Shown: positions 7,965 to 16,615, counted from the first letter of the stretch. The stretch: DNA of 51,513 bases from Nocardioides sp. (GCA_025965125.1 JAOPXM010000159.1:1-51513); one strand, 5' to 3'. Numbers and translations are program-made. The notes: generated from the sequence alone by a model not told the origin.

Positions 7965-7985
7965 CGACCAGCCGTGATGGTCGTT
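7963..7985 (+). terminator. candidate hairpin terminator after the first acyltransferase
   Basis: ACGACCA (7964-7970) and TGGTCGT (7978-7984) form a perfect seven-pair stem with a seven-base loop, extendable by one G-U pair. It begins at the stop codon of the acyltransferase gene and precedes the promoter of the polymerase gene. No long T-run follows, as is common in high-GC actinobacteria. Confidence 0.4.
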
Positions 7986-8014
7986 GAAACCCCGTCCATG
8001 CCTGTTGTGCCGAC

Positions 8015-8020
8015 TAAACT
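8015..8020 (+). promoter_or_regulatory. -10 box upstream of the first Wzy-like gene
   Basis: TAAACT fits the actinobacterial -10 consensus well and lies 60 bases before the ATG at 8081, downstream of the hairpin at 7963-7985. No convincing -35 at 17-18 bases was found. It suggests a fresh transcript for the polymerase and two FkbM genes. Confidence 0.35.
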
Positions 8021-8080
8021 CCCGTGCGCCGGTGCAATCGAGGCGGCGCCCCAGCCCAAGAGAGATCCGTGGAGCCACGT

Positions 8081-9472
8081 ATGAGCGCGCTGTCGTCCCT
8101 CCGTCGCCGAGCACTCGGCAACGGGATCGGCGACGGCCTGGTCTTCGCTCTGTACGCCGGGGCGATGGTGCTCGCCCTGCTCCTGGTCGTGGTGTCCTCG
8201 TTGGGTGGGCTCTTCCTCATCGGGGCGGTGCTCGTTGCCGGCTCCGTGCTGACGCTCTCGGTCCTCGGCACGGATCGCACGGGCTTCCTGGTGTTGATGG
8301 CTGCCTTCTTCACCGCCCCGTTCTACAAGGGCTTCTCGCCGAGCCCCGGCTCCCCGGTCACCGGGACCGACGTGCTGCTCGTTGTCGGGTTCGGCCTCCT
8401 CTTTCCCCGCATCATCGGCAAACGGGTGCGGCTGCCGCTCATGTACTTCGGGGGAGTTCTGACGGTCCTCACCGCCGGCCTCGTCTCGTCGACGTTCTCG
8501 GCCCAGCCCCTCGCCAGCTTCATGGCCCTCACGTTCTGGATGGTCGTGATGATCGCGATGCCGATCACCATCGGCCTGTGGGGCCCACCGGGTCGACTGA
8601 TCGACCTGTTGGCGTGCTCGTTCATCGCGGGCCAGATGTTCAGCCTTGCCGCCGGAGTGGCGAAGGGGAACCGCGCACAGGGACGTGACGCCGGGCTGTC
8701 AACGCACCCGAACTACCTCGCGGAGGCCGGCCTGTTGTCGCTGGCCCTGCTCTTCTACCTCTGGCATCGGCATGGGGGAAAGTCCTGGGTGACCACCGCC
8801 GCCCTGCTCGGGGCCACCGCGGTGTGCTCGGCCTCGATCATCATGAGCGGCAGTCGTGCAGGCACCGTTGTTGCTGCGGTGCTGGTGCTGATGGTCCCGG
8901 TTGTGGAGCGATCTGCCATCGTCGGGTTCGGCCTGGCCCTCGTGGGTGCGCTGACATTCGTCGCGTTGCCACTCATCGCCGGCGCCGCCGGACAAGGATC
9001 CTCCATCGCCAGGCTGACCGGGGACAGCTCCGCTCAGTACTCCAACTCGGCGCGGACGCTTGGTCTCGAGGCAGGCGTGGCGCGATTCTTCGCCCATCCA
9101 TTCCGCGGTGACGGCATCGTTGATCTCTACGAGATCCACAACAACTTTCTCGAGGTGGTCATCGCCATCGGGATCTTCGGGCTGGTGGGCTACCTCATGG
9201 TGCTCTGGGCCTTCGCCAGGCCCCTGTTCGGCTCGGGTGAGTACCGCCGCCTGGCCTACACCGTCTGGGCGTACATCGGTTTCGGGGCGACGGTGCCAAG
9301 CCTCTACGATCGCAGCATCTGGGCAGTCGTCGCGCTCAGCGTGGTGGCGATGATCGAGTTCGAGCGGCTCAGTCTCGCCAACACTGAACGGGGCCGCCAC
9401 CCACGTGGCGACGACGGCCCGACCCCCACTGAAGAACTCGTCCTCGTCAAGAACTCTGGAGATCCCCAATGA
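8081..9472 (+). CDS. O-antigen polymerase/ligase-like membrane protein (Wzy-like)
   Basis: A 463-residue multi-pass membrane protein with about ten hydrophobic segments and one long extracytoplasmic loop in the second half (from GSSIARLTGDSS to FAHPFRGDGIVD) followed by YEIHNNFLEVVIAIGIFGL. The HNxxLE element in this position is typical of the Wzy/WaaL superfamily, which polymerises or ligates lipid-linked glycan repeats outside the membrane. ATG 8081 is preceded by GGAG six bases upstream. Its stop overlaps the ATG of the next methyltransferase (ATGA at 9469-9472), so the two are translationally coupled. Polymerase versus ligase cannot be decided from sequence alone. Confidence 0.82.
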   Translation: MSALSSLRRRALGNGIGDGLVFALYAGAMVLALLLVVVSSLGGLFLIGAVLVAGSVLTLSVLGTDRTGFLVLMAAFFTAPFYKGFSPSPGSPVTGTDVLLVVGFGLLFPRIIGKRVRLPLMYFGGVLTVLTAGLVSSTFSAQPLASFMALTFWMVVMIAMPITIGLWGPPGRLIDLLACSFIAGQMFSLAAGVAKGNRAQGRDAGLSTHPNYLAEAGLLSLALLFYLWHRHGGKSWVTTAALLGATAVCSASIIMSGSRAGTVVAAVLVLMVPVVERSAIVGFGLALVGALTFVALPLIAGAAGQGSSIARLTGDSSAQYSNSARTLGLEAGVARFFAHPFRGDGIVDLYEIHNNFLEVVIAIGIFGLVGYLMVLWAFARPLFGSGEYRRLAYTVWAYIGFGATVPSLYDRSIWAVVALSVVAMIEFERLSLANTERGRHPRGDDGPTPTEELVLVKNSGDPQ

Positions 9473-10281
9473 AGACTGAGCGCGGCGTCGCACACCTGGC
9501 CAAGCGAGTGCGCCAGACGCCCATGCTGTTCCGCAACTTCCCGACGGTCTTCAAGGACCTCGCGCTGCACGACACCAGGTGGCAGAGCGAGGAGATGACG
9601 TTCCGGTTGCGCAACGGCTACACGGTCGTCTCGCCGAACGCCGACGGTGCGCGGTTCCCGCTCTACGAGGTCTTCGCCGACGACGGCTACCGCATGGACG
9701 AGCTGTGCGCCGGGGTCGACGCGGACGCGACGGTCCTCGACGTGGGGGGCCAGATCGGCAGCTTCTCGCTGGCCACCGCCAAGACCCTGCCGAACGCGCG
9801 CATCCACGTCTACGAGGCGTCGCCGACCAGTGCGGCGTACGTCTCCCGCAACATCGACGCCAACGGGCTCCAGTCCCGGGTGACCGTCCACGCGTCCGCG
9901 TTGTCCGGCGAGACCGGCACGTTCACGTTCGTCGACAGCGGCGACGCCAGTGGACACAACGGCCTGACCGCGCCAGAAGGGCTCGGCGACGAGGTCACGG
10001 TGCCCGCGGTGACGTTCGACGACGCCGTCAAGGCAGCCGGCGGCAACGTGCAGCTGGTCAAGATGGACGTCGAGGGTGCCGAGTACGACATCATCCTGAA
10101 GAGTGACCCGGCCTCGTGGTCGGACGTGCGCAAGGTGGTCATGGAGTACCACCCCGTCGAGGGCCACACGCTCAAGGAGCTGACCGACTACCTCGCCGCG
10201 GTCGGCATCACGGAGGTGCGGCACGAGCCGGGGACCCGTGCGGGTCTCGGCGTCATGTGGCTCACCCGGAACACCGCGTGA
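9469..10281 (+). CDS. FkbM-family methyltransferase 1
   Basis: A 270-residue class I SAM-dependent methyltransferase of the FkbM family, which O-methylates sugars or related hydroxyls. The SAM-binding strand-loop reads ATVLDVGGQIGSFSL (Asp91), with Gln where many relatives have Asn. The late family motif VKMDVEGAEYDIIL is intact and is followed by KVVMEYHP. The N-terminal ~80 residues are a helper domain lacking membrane segments. It overlaps both the preceding polymerase and the next FkbM gene by four bases, placing it in a tight three-gene operon. Confidence 0.87.
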   Translation: MKTERGVAHLAKRVRQTPMLFRNFPTVFKDLALHDTRWQSEEMTFRLRNGYTVVSPNADGARFPLYEVFADDGYRMDELCAGVDADATVLDVGGQIGSFSLATAKTLPNARIHVYEASPTSAAYVSRNIDANGLQSRVTVHASALSGETGTFTFVDSGDASGHNGLTAPEGLGDEVTVPAVTFDDAVKAAGGNVQLVKMDVEGAEYDIILKSDPASWSDVRKVVMEYHPVEGHTLKELTDYLAAVGITEVRHEPGTRAGLGVMWLTRNTA

Positions 10282-11039
10282 CCCAGCCCGCCGTGACGGA
10301 CCAGACGCGGTCCAACCGCCTGCGCGAGCGCGCCAAGCTGTTCGTCCGCGGCGCGTTGCACCGCGTCGACCTCGACGTGTCTCGAGGTCCCTATCCCAAG
10401 CGGCTGGCCCGCACCCTCGAGTCGCAGGGGATCGACACGATCCTCGACATCGGCGCCAACGTCGGACAGTTCGCGTCCATGACTCGGCGTGCCGGCTTCA
10501 GCGGTCGGATGATCAGTTGCGAGCCCTTGAACGGCGCGTACGGCGAGCTCACCTCTCGGGCCTCGCGTGACCCGAAGTGGACTCCGCTGCACACCGCGGT
10601 GGGCAGCAGTGCCGGCACCACCACGATCAACGTGTCCGCGAACAGCTTCTCCTCCTCCGTCCTGACGATGACCGACGAGCACTTGACCAGTGCGCCCGGA
10701 TCCGGCTACATCGCCCAGGAGACGGTGGCGTTGACGACCGTCCGGGACCTGGTGGCCGAGCAGTCCGTCGTGCCCGCCCGGACCCTGCTCAAGATCGACA
10801 CCCAGGGCTTCGAGGACGAGGTGCTGTCGGGCGCGGGTGACCTGATCGGCGCGTTCGGAGCGGTGCAGCTCGAGCTGTCGTTCGTGGAGCTGTACGCCGG
10901 TCAGAAGCTGTTCGACGAGCTCTACCAGCGGATGCGCGGGCACGGCTACCACCTGCACATCATCGAGCCCGGCTTCTCGGACCCGGCGGGACGACTCCTG
11001 CAGTGCGACGGACTGTTCGTCCTCGACGAGGTTCAGTGA
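10278..11039 (+). CDS. FkbM-family methyltransferase 2
   Basis: A 253-residue FkbM methyltransferase with the classic SAM motif TILDIGANVGQFA (from about residue 54) and the family signature LLKIDTQGFEDEVLSG followed by VQLELSFVELYAGQ. GTG 10278 overlaps the stop of the previous gene (GTGA), so the start is fixed by coupling even though a longer open frame exists upstream. It is clearly closer to the FkbM protein at 13442-14164 than to its immediate neighbour: the two share the IDTQGFE-EVL and QLELSFV-LY segments. Probable role: O-methylation of a glycan residue. It converges with the glycosyltransferase at 11044. Confidence 0.87.
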   Translation: MTQPAVTDQTRSNRLRERAKLFVRGALHRVDLDVSRGPYPKRLARTLESQGIDTILDIGANVGQFASMTRRAGFSGRMISCEPLNGAYGELTSRASRDPKWTPLHTAVGSSAGTTTINVSANSFSSSVLTMTDEHLTSAPGSGYIAQETVALTTVRDLVAEQSVVPARTLLKIDTQGFEDEVLSGAGDLIGAFGAVQLELSFVELYAGQKLFDELYQRMRGHGYHLHIIEPGFSDPAGRLLQCDGLFVLDEVQ

Positions 11040-11043
11040 CGCG

Positions 11044-12231
11044 CTAGACGACGTCGGCGAGGATGCGCTCGAAAGTGTCCCCAGAACGGTGGAGGGCGAA
11101 CTCCTCCTCGGCGAAGCTCCGCGCGGCCAGGGCGAGCTCGTCGCGCCGCTCGCGGTCGCCCAGCAGGGACGTCGCCCAGGCTGCTGCCTCGGCCAGCGCC
11201 GTCTCGAGCGGGGGAAGAACGCAGCCGCCGACCTTGTCGACCAGCTGGGCGGCGAGGTTCTCCGCCGGCATCAGCCCGAGGACGGGCCGGCCAGCGCAGA
11301 GGTAGGACAGGGTCTTCGACGGCACGGAGAACGCGCCGGCGTCGTGCTCCAGCAGCACCAGCAGGATGTCGCCGGTGCCGAGCACCTCGGGCAGCCGCTC
11401 GTACGGCTGGAACGGCAGCAGCGTGAGGGGTACGTCGAGCCGCGCCGCCTCGGCGCGCAGCAGCTCTTCGGCCGGGCCCTCGTTGACGACGACCAGTCGC
11501 ACCTCCTGACCGGCGTCCAGCACCCGCCGGGCGAGACCGACCAGCAGGGCCGGGTTGTGCTTGAGGCCGAGGGTGCCTGAGTAGAGGAGAGTCGGGGTGT
11601 CCTCGAGCCCGTGCTCGACAGCCCAGTCGTTCTTGCGCTCGACGGGGACGATCTCGTCGAGTGGCGCCCAGTTGGGGATCACGGTGACCTTGTCCGCCGT
11701 ACCCCACTCCTGGTGCACTGCCTCGAAGGAGGCCGCGATCACGACCACGGCAGCCGCACGACGCGAGCACCACTTCTCGCCGATCTCGACGCCGGCTGCG
11801 ACGAAACGGAACGCCCAGGACAGCTGGTTGCCCGCGAAGGATCGGATCGCGACCGACTGGACGTCCTGGTGCCAGAGCACCCACGGCACCCGCAGCACCA
11901 GCATGGCCATCGCGAAGACGGTCAGCGTCGGGATCGGCACGTTGGCGACCATCGCGACCTCGGGCTTGGTGCGCCGCACCTGGCGGGCCAGCTGCACCCC
12001 GAAGCGAAGCTCCTGGAACAACCGGTGGCGGAACCGCATCTTCTGCAGGACGACGCCGGTGCCGATCGGCTCGAACACGAGCGACTCGCCGGGCTCCGCG
12101 GCCAGATTGCCCTTGCCGGAGACGTAGGCCGCGCAGATCGAGTGGGTGACGGCATGCCCTCGTCGCGCCAGCTCGCGGCTCAGCTGGGCCTGGAAGGGAT
12201 GCCCACTGTAGTCGTGGACGAGGACGCGCAC
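11044..12231 (-). CDS. GT4-type glycosyltransferase
   Basis: A 395-residue GT-B fold glycosyltransferase with an N-terminal acceptor domain (VLVHDYSGHPFQAQLSREL) and a C-terminal nucleotide-sugar domain with TLLYSGTLGLKHNPALLVGL and VPSKTLSYLCAGRPVLGL. These segments resemble the WbuB/WcaI group of GT4 enzymes, which use retaining chemistry and often transfer amino sugars or fucose-like sugars; donor and acceptor are not predictable here. It would act on the cytoplasmic face on a lipid-linked acceptor. Its start lies four bases after the stop of the epimerase at 12236, so they form one minus-strand operon, and a GDP-sugar donor from that epimerase is a reasonable guess. Confidence 0.85.
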   Translation of the reverse strand: MRVLVHDYSGHPFQAQLSRELARRGHAVTHSICAAYVSGKGNLAAEPGESLVFEPIGTGVVLQKMRFRHRLFQELRFGVQLARQVRRTKPEVAMVANVPIPTLTVFAMAMLVLRVPWVLWHQDVQSVAIRSFAGNQLSWAFRFVAAGVEIGEKWCSRRAAAVVVIAASFEAVHQEWGTADKVTVIPNWAPLDEIVPVERKNDWAVEHGLEDTPTLLYSGTLGLKHNPALLVGLARRVLDAGQEVRLVVVNEGPAEELLRAEAARLDVPLTLLPFQPYERLPEVLGTGDILLVLLEHDAGAFSVPSKTLSYLCAGRPVLGLMPAENLAAQLVDKVGGCVLPPLETALAEAAAWATSLLGDRERRDELALAARSFAEEEFALHRSGDTFERILADVV

Positions 12232-12235
12232 TGGA

Positions 12236-13216
12236 TCAGCCCTGCGCGCGCTTCACCTGGTCGTAGACCCAGGCGTACGTCTTCGCGAGACCATCAGCCA
12301 GCGAGATGGACGGCTCCCAGCCGTAGGTCTCCACGATCTGGGTGTTGTCGGAGTTGCGACCGCGAACGCCCTGGGGTGCGTCGAGCTGGTAGTTGCGCTC
12401 GCAGCGGATCCCGGCGATGCCTTCGACGATGCTCACCAGCTGGTTGATCGAGACCAGCTCGGAGCTGCCGAGGTTGACCGGCTCCGCGCTCTCGCCGTTG
12501 AGGATCATCTGGGAGCCCTGCACGCAGTCGTCGATGTACATGAAGCTGCGGGTCTGTTCGCCGTCGCCCCAGATGTCGATCTCGTGGTTGCCGGAGATCA
12601 CGGCCTCGGCGATCTTGCGACAGACAGCGGCGGGTGCCTTCTCGCGGCCACCGGTCCAGGTGCCCTCGGGGCCGTAGACATTGTGGTAGCGGGCCACCCG
12701 GGTGGTGAGGCCGTAGTCCTCGGAGAAGTGGCGGCACATCCGCTCGGTGAAGAGCTTCTCCCAGCCGTAGCCGTCCTCGGGCATCGCCGGGTAGGCGTCG
12801 GCCTCCTTGAGGGCGGTGATGTCGGTGTTCGTCTGCTTGTCGGCTGCGTAGACGCAGGCCGAGGACGAGTAGAAGTAACGCTCGACGCCTTGCTGCTGGG
12901 CGGCCTGGAGCATGTGGGTGCTGGTCAGCACCGACAGCATGCAGAGGGCCTTGTTGTTCTCGATGAAGCCCATGCCGCCCATGTCGGCGGCCAGCATGAA
13001 GACCTGGCTGGCACCCTCCGTGCTGGACACTGCGGCGTCGAGCAGTGACAGGTCGGCCTGGATGTTCTCGGCCTGGTCGTGGACCTGGTACCACTCGGAC
13101 TGGGGCTTGACGTCGACCGAGCGCACCGAGCGTCCCTGCGCGAGCAGGTCGGCGACCAGGTGGCCACCGATGAAGCCTCCGCCACCTGCGACCAGGACAT
13201 CCACGCCTGTTGCCAT
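12236..13216 (-). CDS. GDP-mannose 3,5-epimerase-like enzyme
   Basis: This 326-residue extended short-chain dehydrogenase has a Rossmann motif GGGGFIGG (11-18), a catalytic YxxxK (Tyr150, Lys154) and the pattern specific to GDP-mannose 3,5-epimerase: LAADMGGMGFIENN, FYSSSACVY (Cys121), GTWTGGREKAPAAVCRK (Lys193). Cys and Lys at these places are the acid/base pair of the plant enzyme. That enzyme converts GDP-D-mannose to GDP-L-galactose, with GDP-L-gulose as a side product; bacterial relatives supply L-sugars for natural products. The ATG at 13216 follows GAGGAAG. No GDP-mannose synthesis gene was seen in the window. Confidence in the subfamily is good; the exact product is inferred. Confidence 0.85.
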   Translation of the reverse strand: MATGVDVLVAGGGGFIGGHLVADLLAQGRSVRSVDVKPQSEWYQVHDQAENIQADLSLLDAAVSSTEGASQVFMLAADMGGMGFIENNKALCMLSVLTSTHMLQAAQQQGVERYFYSSSACVYAADKQTNTDITALKEADAYPAMPEDGYGWEKLFTERMCRHFSEDYGLTTRVARYHNVYGPEGTWTGGREKAPAAVCRKIAEAVISGNHEIDIWGDGEQTRSFMYIDDCVQGSQMILNGESAEPVNLGSSELVSINQLVSIVEGIAGIRCERNYQLDAPQGVRGRNSDNTQIVETYGWEPSISLADGLAKTYAWVYDQVKRAQG

Positions 13217-13382
13217 CTTCCTCGAACCTCCAGCTCACCTGCCCGACATCGTCGAAGCCACCAACGACGTATTCGCGGTTACGTCACGCGTTGGCAATGA
13301 GCAGTCAGGGAGCGGTCAGGCACGCTCGCTGGGTAAAGCCCTGCGGGCCTGCGGCATCTCGCAGTCCGGCGATGCGATGCTC

Positions 13383-13394
13383 CGGTCTAGACCG
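13383..13394. repeat. 12-bp perfect palindrome in an intergenic gap
   Basis: CGGTCTAGACCG reads the same on both strands. It lies in the 225-base gap between the stop of the FkbM gene at 13442 and the start of the epimerase gene at 13216, both on the minus strand. It may be an operator for the epimerase operon. Apart from it and the epimerase ribosome site, I see nothing in this gap. Confidence 0.4.
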
Positions 13395-13441
13395 ACCGGG
13401 TGGGTGCCGGAGGTGCGGGCCTGAGCGATCGGCCCGTCGGG

Positions 13442-14164
13442 TCAGGCGGTGGGTGCCTCGGCGGCGCGGAAGAAGACGCCGTCGGCCTGGAGCATCGCCC
13501 CTCGCGGGCTTGTGAACCCCTGGGAGAACGTGGCCATCCGGAACCCGTGGTCGTAGGCGAAGGAGATTGCCTCGTCGACGAGCATCCCCCCGGAGTAGAG
13601 CGGCACGAAGGAGAGCTCCAGCTGGAGTCCGACACACGATTCGAGGGTGCGGGGGCCACCGGCCAGCACCTCCCGTTCGAAGCCCTGGGTGTCGATCTTG
13701 AGGAAGGTACGGGACCCGGAGGGGAGGTGCTCGGGCGCGACGTCGTCGAGCCGGGCCACCGCTATCTCCTCCTGGCCGACGTAGTCGACGTGCGGCGCCG
13801 CCGAGCGGTGCTCCGCCTCCATCGGGAGCAGCGAGCTGCTGTCGCTGTTGGAGGCGATGTTGATCTTCTGCCGTCCGGCGGTGCTGCCGAGCGCGGTGTT
13901 GGCGCAGGTCCAGTCCGGATCTCCGGCAGCGGCCGCCCGCAGGTCGGCGTACGCCGCTGCCAGCGGCTCGAACGAGACGATGCGGCCCTGGTAGCCGAAG
14001 TCGCGAAGCTCGCGGGCGAAGCCGCCGCGCGCCGCGCCCACATCGAGCACGACGTCGATCCCGTGCTCCGCCAGGGCGGTCTGCCGCCGCCAGGCGGGGT
14101 GACGCTGCACCGCCAGGCCGCGGCGCGCCAGGCCTCGCATGATCGCCGTGCTCAGCCTCGACAT
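13442..14164 (-). CDS. FkbM-family methyltransferase 3, divergent SAM motif
   Basis: A 240-residue paralogue of the FkbM protein at 10278-11039. It shares the arrangement of FkbM motifs, including FLKIDTQGFEREVLAGG and LQLELSFVPLYSGG, and the intervening INIASNSDSSSLL segment. The first SAM motif reads VVLDVGAARGGFA (from about residue 38), with Arg where the family normally has Asn, which may alter cofactor binding or specificity. It is transcribed away from the acetyltransferase/ACP operon. Its function is presumably sugar O-methylation, with reservations because of the altered motif. Confidence 0.82.
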   Translation of the reverse strand: MSRLSTAIMRGLARRGLAVQRHPAWRRQTALAEHGIDVVLDVGAARGGFARELRDFGYQGRIVSFEPLAAAYADLRAAAAGDPDWTCANTALGSTAGRQKINIASNSDSSSLLPMEAEHRSAAPHVDYVGQEEIAVARLDDVAPEHLPSGSRTFLKIDTQGFEREVLAGGPRTLESCVGLQLELSFVPLYSGGMLVDEAISFAYDHGFRMATFSQGFTSPRGAMLQADGVFFRAAEAPTA

Positions 14165-14203
14165 GGGCCGTTCCTCTCAACCTGCGGTCCGGACACGGCA
14201 AGA

Positions 14204-14209
14204 TAGCGT
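14204..14209 (+). promoter_or_regulatory. -10 box for the acyltransferase gene
   Basis: TAGCGT lies in the 147-base divergent gap between the FkbM gene (start 14164, minus) and the acyltransferase gene (start 14312, plus), about 100 bases before the latter. No clear -35 was seen. Confidence 0.35.
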
Positions 14210-14311
14210 CCTGGAAACCGAAACCGGCGACCGACCTGGAAGAGTGCCGGATTCCGACAGCCGCCCGCCTCCTGCGACCCGTCGCACGTCACCTCTCTGA
14301 GGAGCCCCTGC

Positions 14312-14932
14312 ATGTCCTCGCTCACCACATCGGAGGGCCTCGGTTTCCGCGACCTCGTCTTCTCGGACCTGCAGCGCTACCGGCCGAACGAGCGCCCGTC
14401 GTGGCCCGGCGTGCTGATGCGTTGCCTGTCCAACCCGGGGATGATCGCTTCGATCATCCTGCGCGCCCAGCAGATGGCGATGCGCAGGGGCCGGGTTCGG
14501 ACCGCCTTCGCGCTGCGCACCCTCGGCATGGTGCTGGTCAGCGCCGACTTCGTGCCGGGGATGGACGTCGGTCCCGGACTGCTCATGCCGCACCCCAACG
14601 GCATCGTGATCGGCAACGGGTTGAAGGTGGGCGCCAATGTCTCGTTCGGTGGCGGTGTCACCGCCGGCGTCAAGCAGCCGGACGTCCCCGCCGACGAGGA
14701 CGGCTACCCGGTGATCTGTGACGGCGCGATCGTGCTGGCCCATGCCGTCCTGGCCGGACCGGTGCGGGTCGGGAGCTACGCGCAGATCGGGGCCAACTCC
14801 GTGCTGCTCTCTGACGCACCGGACTATGCGGTGATGTTCGGCGTCCCGGCCCGCAAGATCGCTACCCGGAAGGCGGTGATTCCGGGATCCTTCGAGGAGC
14901 TCATTCCCGGGGACACCGCGTCCGCGGACTGA
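14312..14932 (+). CDS. CysE-like hexapeptide acyltransferase
   Basis: A 206-residue left-handed beta-helix transferase of the serine acetyltransferase-like group. Features are an N-terminal helical region (LVFSDLQRYRP), then hexapeptide turns GMDVGPGLLMPHPNGIVIGNGLKVG with the catalytic-type His, GGGVTAGVKQPD, and VRVGSYAQIGANSVLL ending in FGVPARKIA. It likely acylates a sugar hydroxyl or amine. The next gene downstream is an acyl carrier protein, raising the possibility that this enzyme accepts an acyl-ACP donor as LpxA-type enzymes do; that is inference. CTGAGGAGCCC precedes the ATG. Confidence 0.8.
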   Translation: MSSLTTSEGLGFRDLVFSDLQRYRPNERPSWPGVLMRCLSNPGMIASIILRAQQMAMRRGRVRTAFALRTLGMVLVSADFVPGMDVGPGLLMPHPNGIVIGNGLKVGANVSFGGGVTAGVKQPDVPADEDGYPVICDGAIVLAHAVLAGPVRVGSYAQIGANSVLLSDAPDYAVMFGVPARKIATRKAVIPGSFEELIPGDTASAD

Positions 14933-14979
14933 CCCGAACCGCCCTCGGGGTTCCGCCGTGTTGGCCGTGTCCCCTGGGA

Positions 14980-14985
14980 TAGCCT
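14980..14985 (+). promoter_or_regulatory. -10 box for the ACP cassette
   Basis: TAGCCT lies 35 bases before the ACP start codon and 17 bases before its AGAGGAGA ribosome site, so the ACP/ligase/reductase cassette can be transcribed on its own. Confidence 0.4.
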
Positions 14986-15020
14986 GTGCCCGCATTCGTC
15001 ATAGAGGAGATCGCATAACC

Positions 15021-15266
15021 ATGGCCAGCAATTCTGCCGAGCAGGTAGTGAGGGACTTCGTCGCCAGGGTCAAGCCCGAGGCGCCCGCGCTCGAGCTCGA
15101 CACACCGCTGTACGCCGACGGCGTGGGTCTGGACTCCCTGGAGGCCGCCGAGCTGTCCGCGACGCTGGAGGACGAGCTGGGGTCCGACCCCTTCACCTCC
15201 GACGAGATGCCCCAGACACTTCGCGACATCCTCGCCTTCTACGCCGAGGTCGCGGTCGAGGCTTGA
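15021..15266 (+). CDS. acyl carrier protein
   Basis: An 81-residue acyl carrier protein with the phosphopantetheine attachment site GVGLDSLEAAEL (Ser39) at the start of helix 2 and an acidic surface, as expected of an ACP. ATG 15021 is chosen because AGAGGAGA lies 10-17 bases upstream; a longer upstream frame lacks support. The stop codon overlaps the TTG start of the acyl ligase, indicating coupled synthesis in fixed proportion. In a glycan locus such a stand-alone ACP usually carries an acyl group destined for a sugar rather than for membrane lipid. Confidence 0.92.
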   Translation: MASNSAEQVVRDFVARVKPEAPALELDTPLYADGVGLDSLEAAELSATLEDELGSDPFTSDEMPQTLRDILAFYAEVAVEA

Positions 15267-16615
15267 TCGAGCTGCTCCGCCGCGTCGCGGGAGAGGATCC
15301 CGGGCGCGCGGCCATCGTCACGCACGAGCACACGATCGGGTACGCCGAGCTCCTGGCCTGCGCCGAGCGCGCGGCCCGCGAGATCCGTGGCCAAGGGGTG
15401 ACCCGCTTCGCGGTCGTCGACCACGAGGCAGCGCCCGTCGTGGCGCTGCTCGCCGCGGCGGCCGCGACCGGCGCACAGGTGTGCTTGTACCCACCCGCGG
15501 AGCCGGCCGAGATCGCCGAGCTGCTCCAGCGCTTCGATCACGGGCTGGTGGTCACCCCTCGCGACGACATCCATGCCCCGCGCCGGGTCCGCCCCGAGGA
15601 GTGGCTGGACGGAGACCTCGACCCCGTCGAAGACCCTGCGCACCCGACCGCGCGTCCGCACATGGTGCTCACGACGGGCACGACCGGAGCGCCCCGCGGG
15701 GTCCTGCACGACTGGACGCGGCTGTTGCGCAGCACCGGCCGGATCGCGCCCGAGCCCGGCCACCGCTGGCTGCTGGCCTACGGCCTGCACCAGTTCGCCG
15801 GCCTGCAGATCCTGCTGCATGTCTTCGCCTCCGGTGCGACGCTGGTCGCTCCGGCCCCGCGTCGCCCGCGTGAGGGCCTGCGTGCGATCCGCGAGCTCGG
15901 CGTCACGCACGCGAGTGCGACCCCGACGTTCTGGCGGTTCCTGCTGGCCGAGATGCGGGCCGACGGTGGCCCGGTGCCGCGGTTGCAGCAGATCACGCTC
16001 GGGGGCGAGGCGATCCCGGGACCGCTGCTGGAGGACCTGCGCCGTACCTTCCCCGATGCACGGATCTCCCAGGTGTACGCCGCCTCGGAGTTCGGCTCGA
16101 CCGGGTCGATGCGCGACGGCCGTTCCGGTCTGTCCGCGGAGGTGCTCGACGCCGCTGACGACGCCGACGTCGCGATGAAGATCGTGGACGGCGAGCTGTG
16201 GGTCCGCTCCCGGACCGGGATGCTCGGCTACTACGGCGAGCCGCCGATCGAGCCAGACGCCTGGCGCCCCACCGGTGACCTGGTGGAGCTGCAGGGCGAT
16301 CGCATCCTCTTCCTCGGCCGGTCCTCGGAGATCATCAACGTCGGCGGCGTGAAGGTGCATCCGCTCCTCATCGAGGAGCGCGTCGCCGCCGTGGACGGCG
16401 TGGACGTGGCCAGGGTCTACGGCCGCGCCAACCCGATGACCGGCCAGATCGTCGCGCTGGAGGTCGTCCCCGCTCCCGGTGCCGACACCGCCGCGATCGA
16501 GTCGGCCATCCGCTCCGCCTGTGCCGATCTGCCGTCCGCGGCCCGGCCCCGGAACATCCGCTTCGTCGAGACCGTCGACCTGGCGGGCAGCAAGATCGTG
16601 AGGAGATCCCGGTGA
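15263..16615 (+). CDS. AMP-forming acyl-ACP/CoA ligase
   Basis: A 450-residue ANL-superfamily adenylating enzyme. The P-loop is TTGTTGAPRGVLH (from residue 137), followed by YAASEFGSTG (A5), PTGDLVEL (A7), the hinge FLGRSSEIINVGGVKVHP (A8) and the catalytic lysine in AGSKIVRRSR (Lys444). It activates a carboxylic acid to the acyl-adenylate and passes it to a thiol, here most plausibly the phosphopantetheine of the ACP encoded just upstream, since TTG 15263 overlaps the ACP stop. It is shorter than typical acyl-CoA ligases (about 500-550 residues), mainly in the N-terminal half. Substrate unknown. Confidence 0.87.
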   Translation: MIELLRRVAGEDPGRAAIVTHEHTIGYAELLACAERAAREIRGQGVTRFAVVDHEAAPVVALLAAAAATGAQVCLYPPAEPAEIAELLQRFDHGLVVTPRDDIHAPRRVRPEEWLDGDLDPVEDPAHPTARPHMVLTTGTTGAPRGVLHDWTRLLRSTGRIAPEPGHRWLLAYGLHQFAGLQILLHVFASGATLVAPAPRRPREGLRAIRELGVTHASATPTFWRFLLAEMRADGGPVPRLQQITLGGEAIPGPLLEDLRRTFPDARISQVYAASEFGSTGSMRDGRSGLSAEVLDAADDADVAMKIVDGELWVRSRTGMLGYYGEPPIEPDAWRPTGDLVELQGDRILFLGRSSEIINVGGVKVHPLLIEERVAAVDGVDVARVYGRANPMTGQIVALEVVPAPGADTAAIESAIRSACADLPSAARPRNIRFVETVDLAGSKIVRRSR

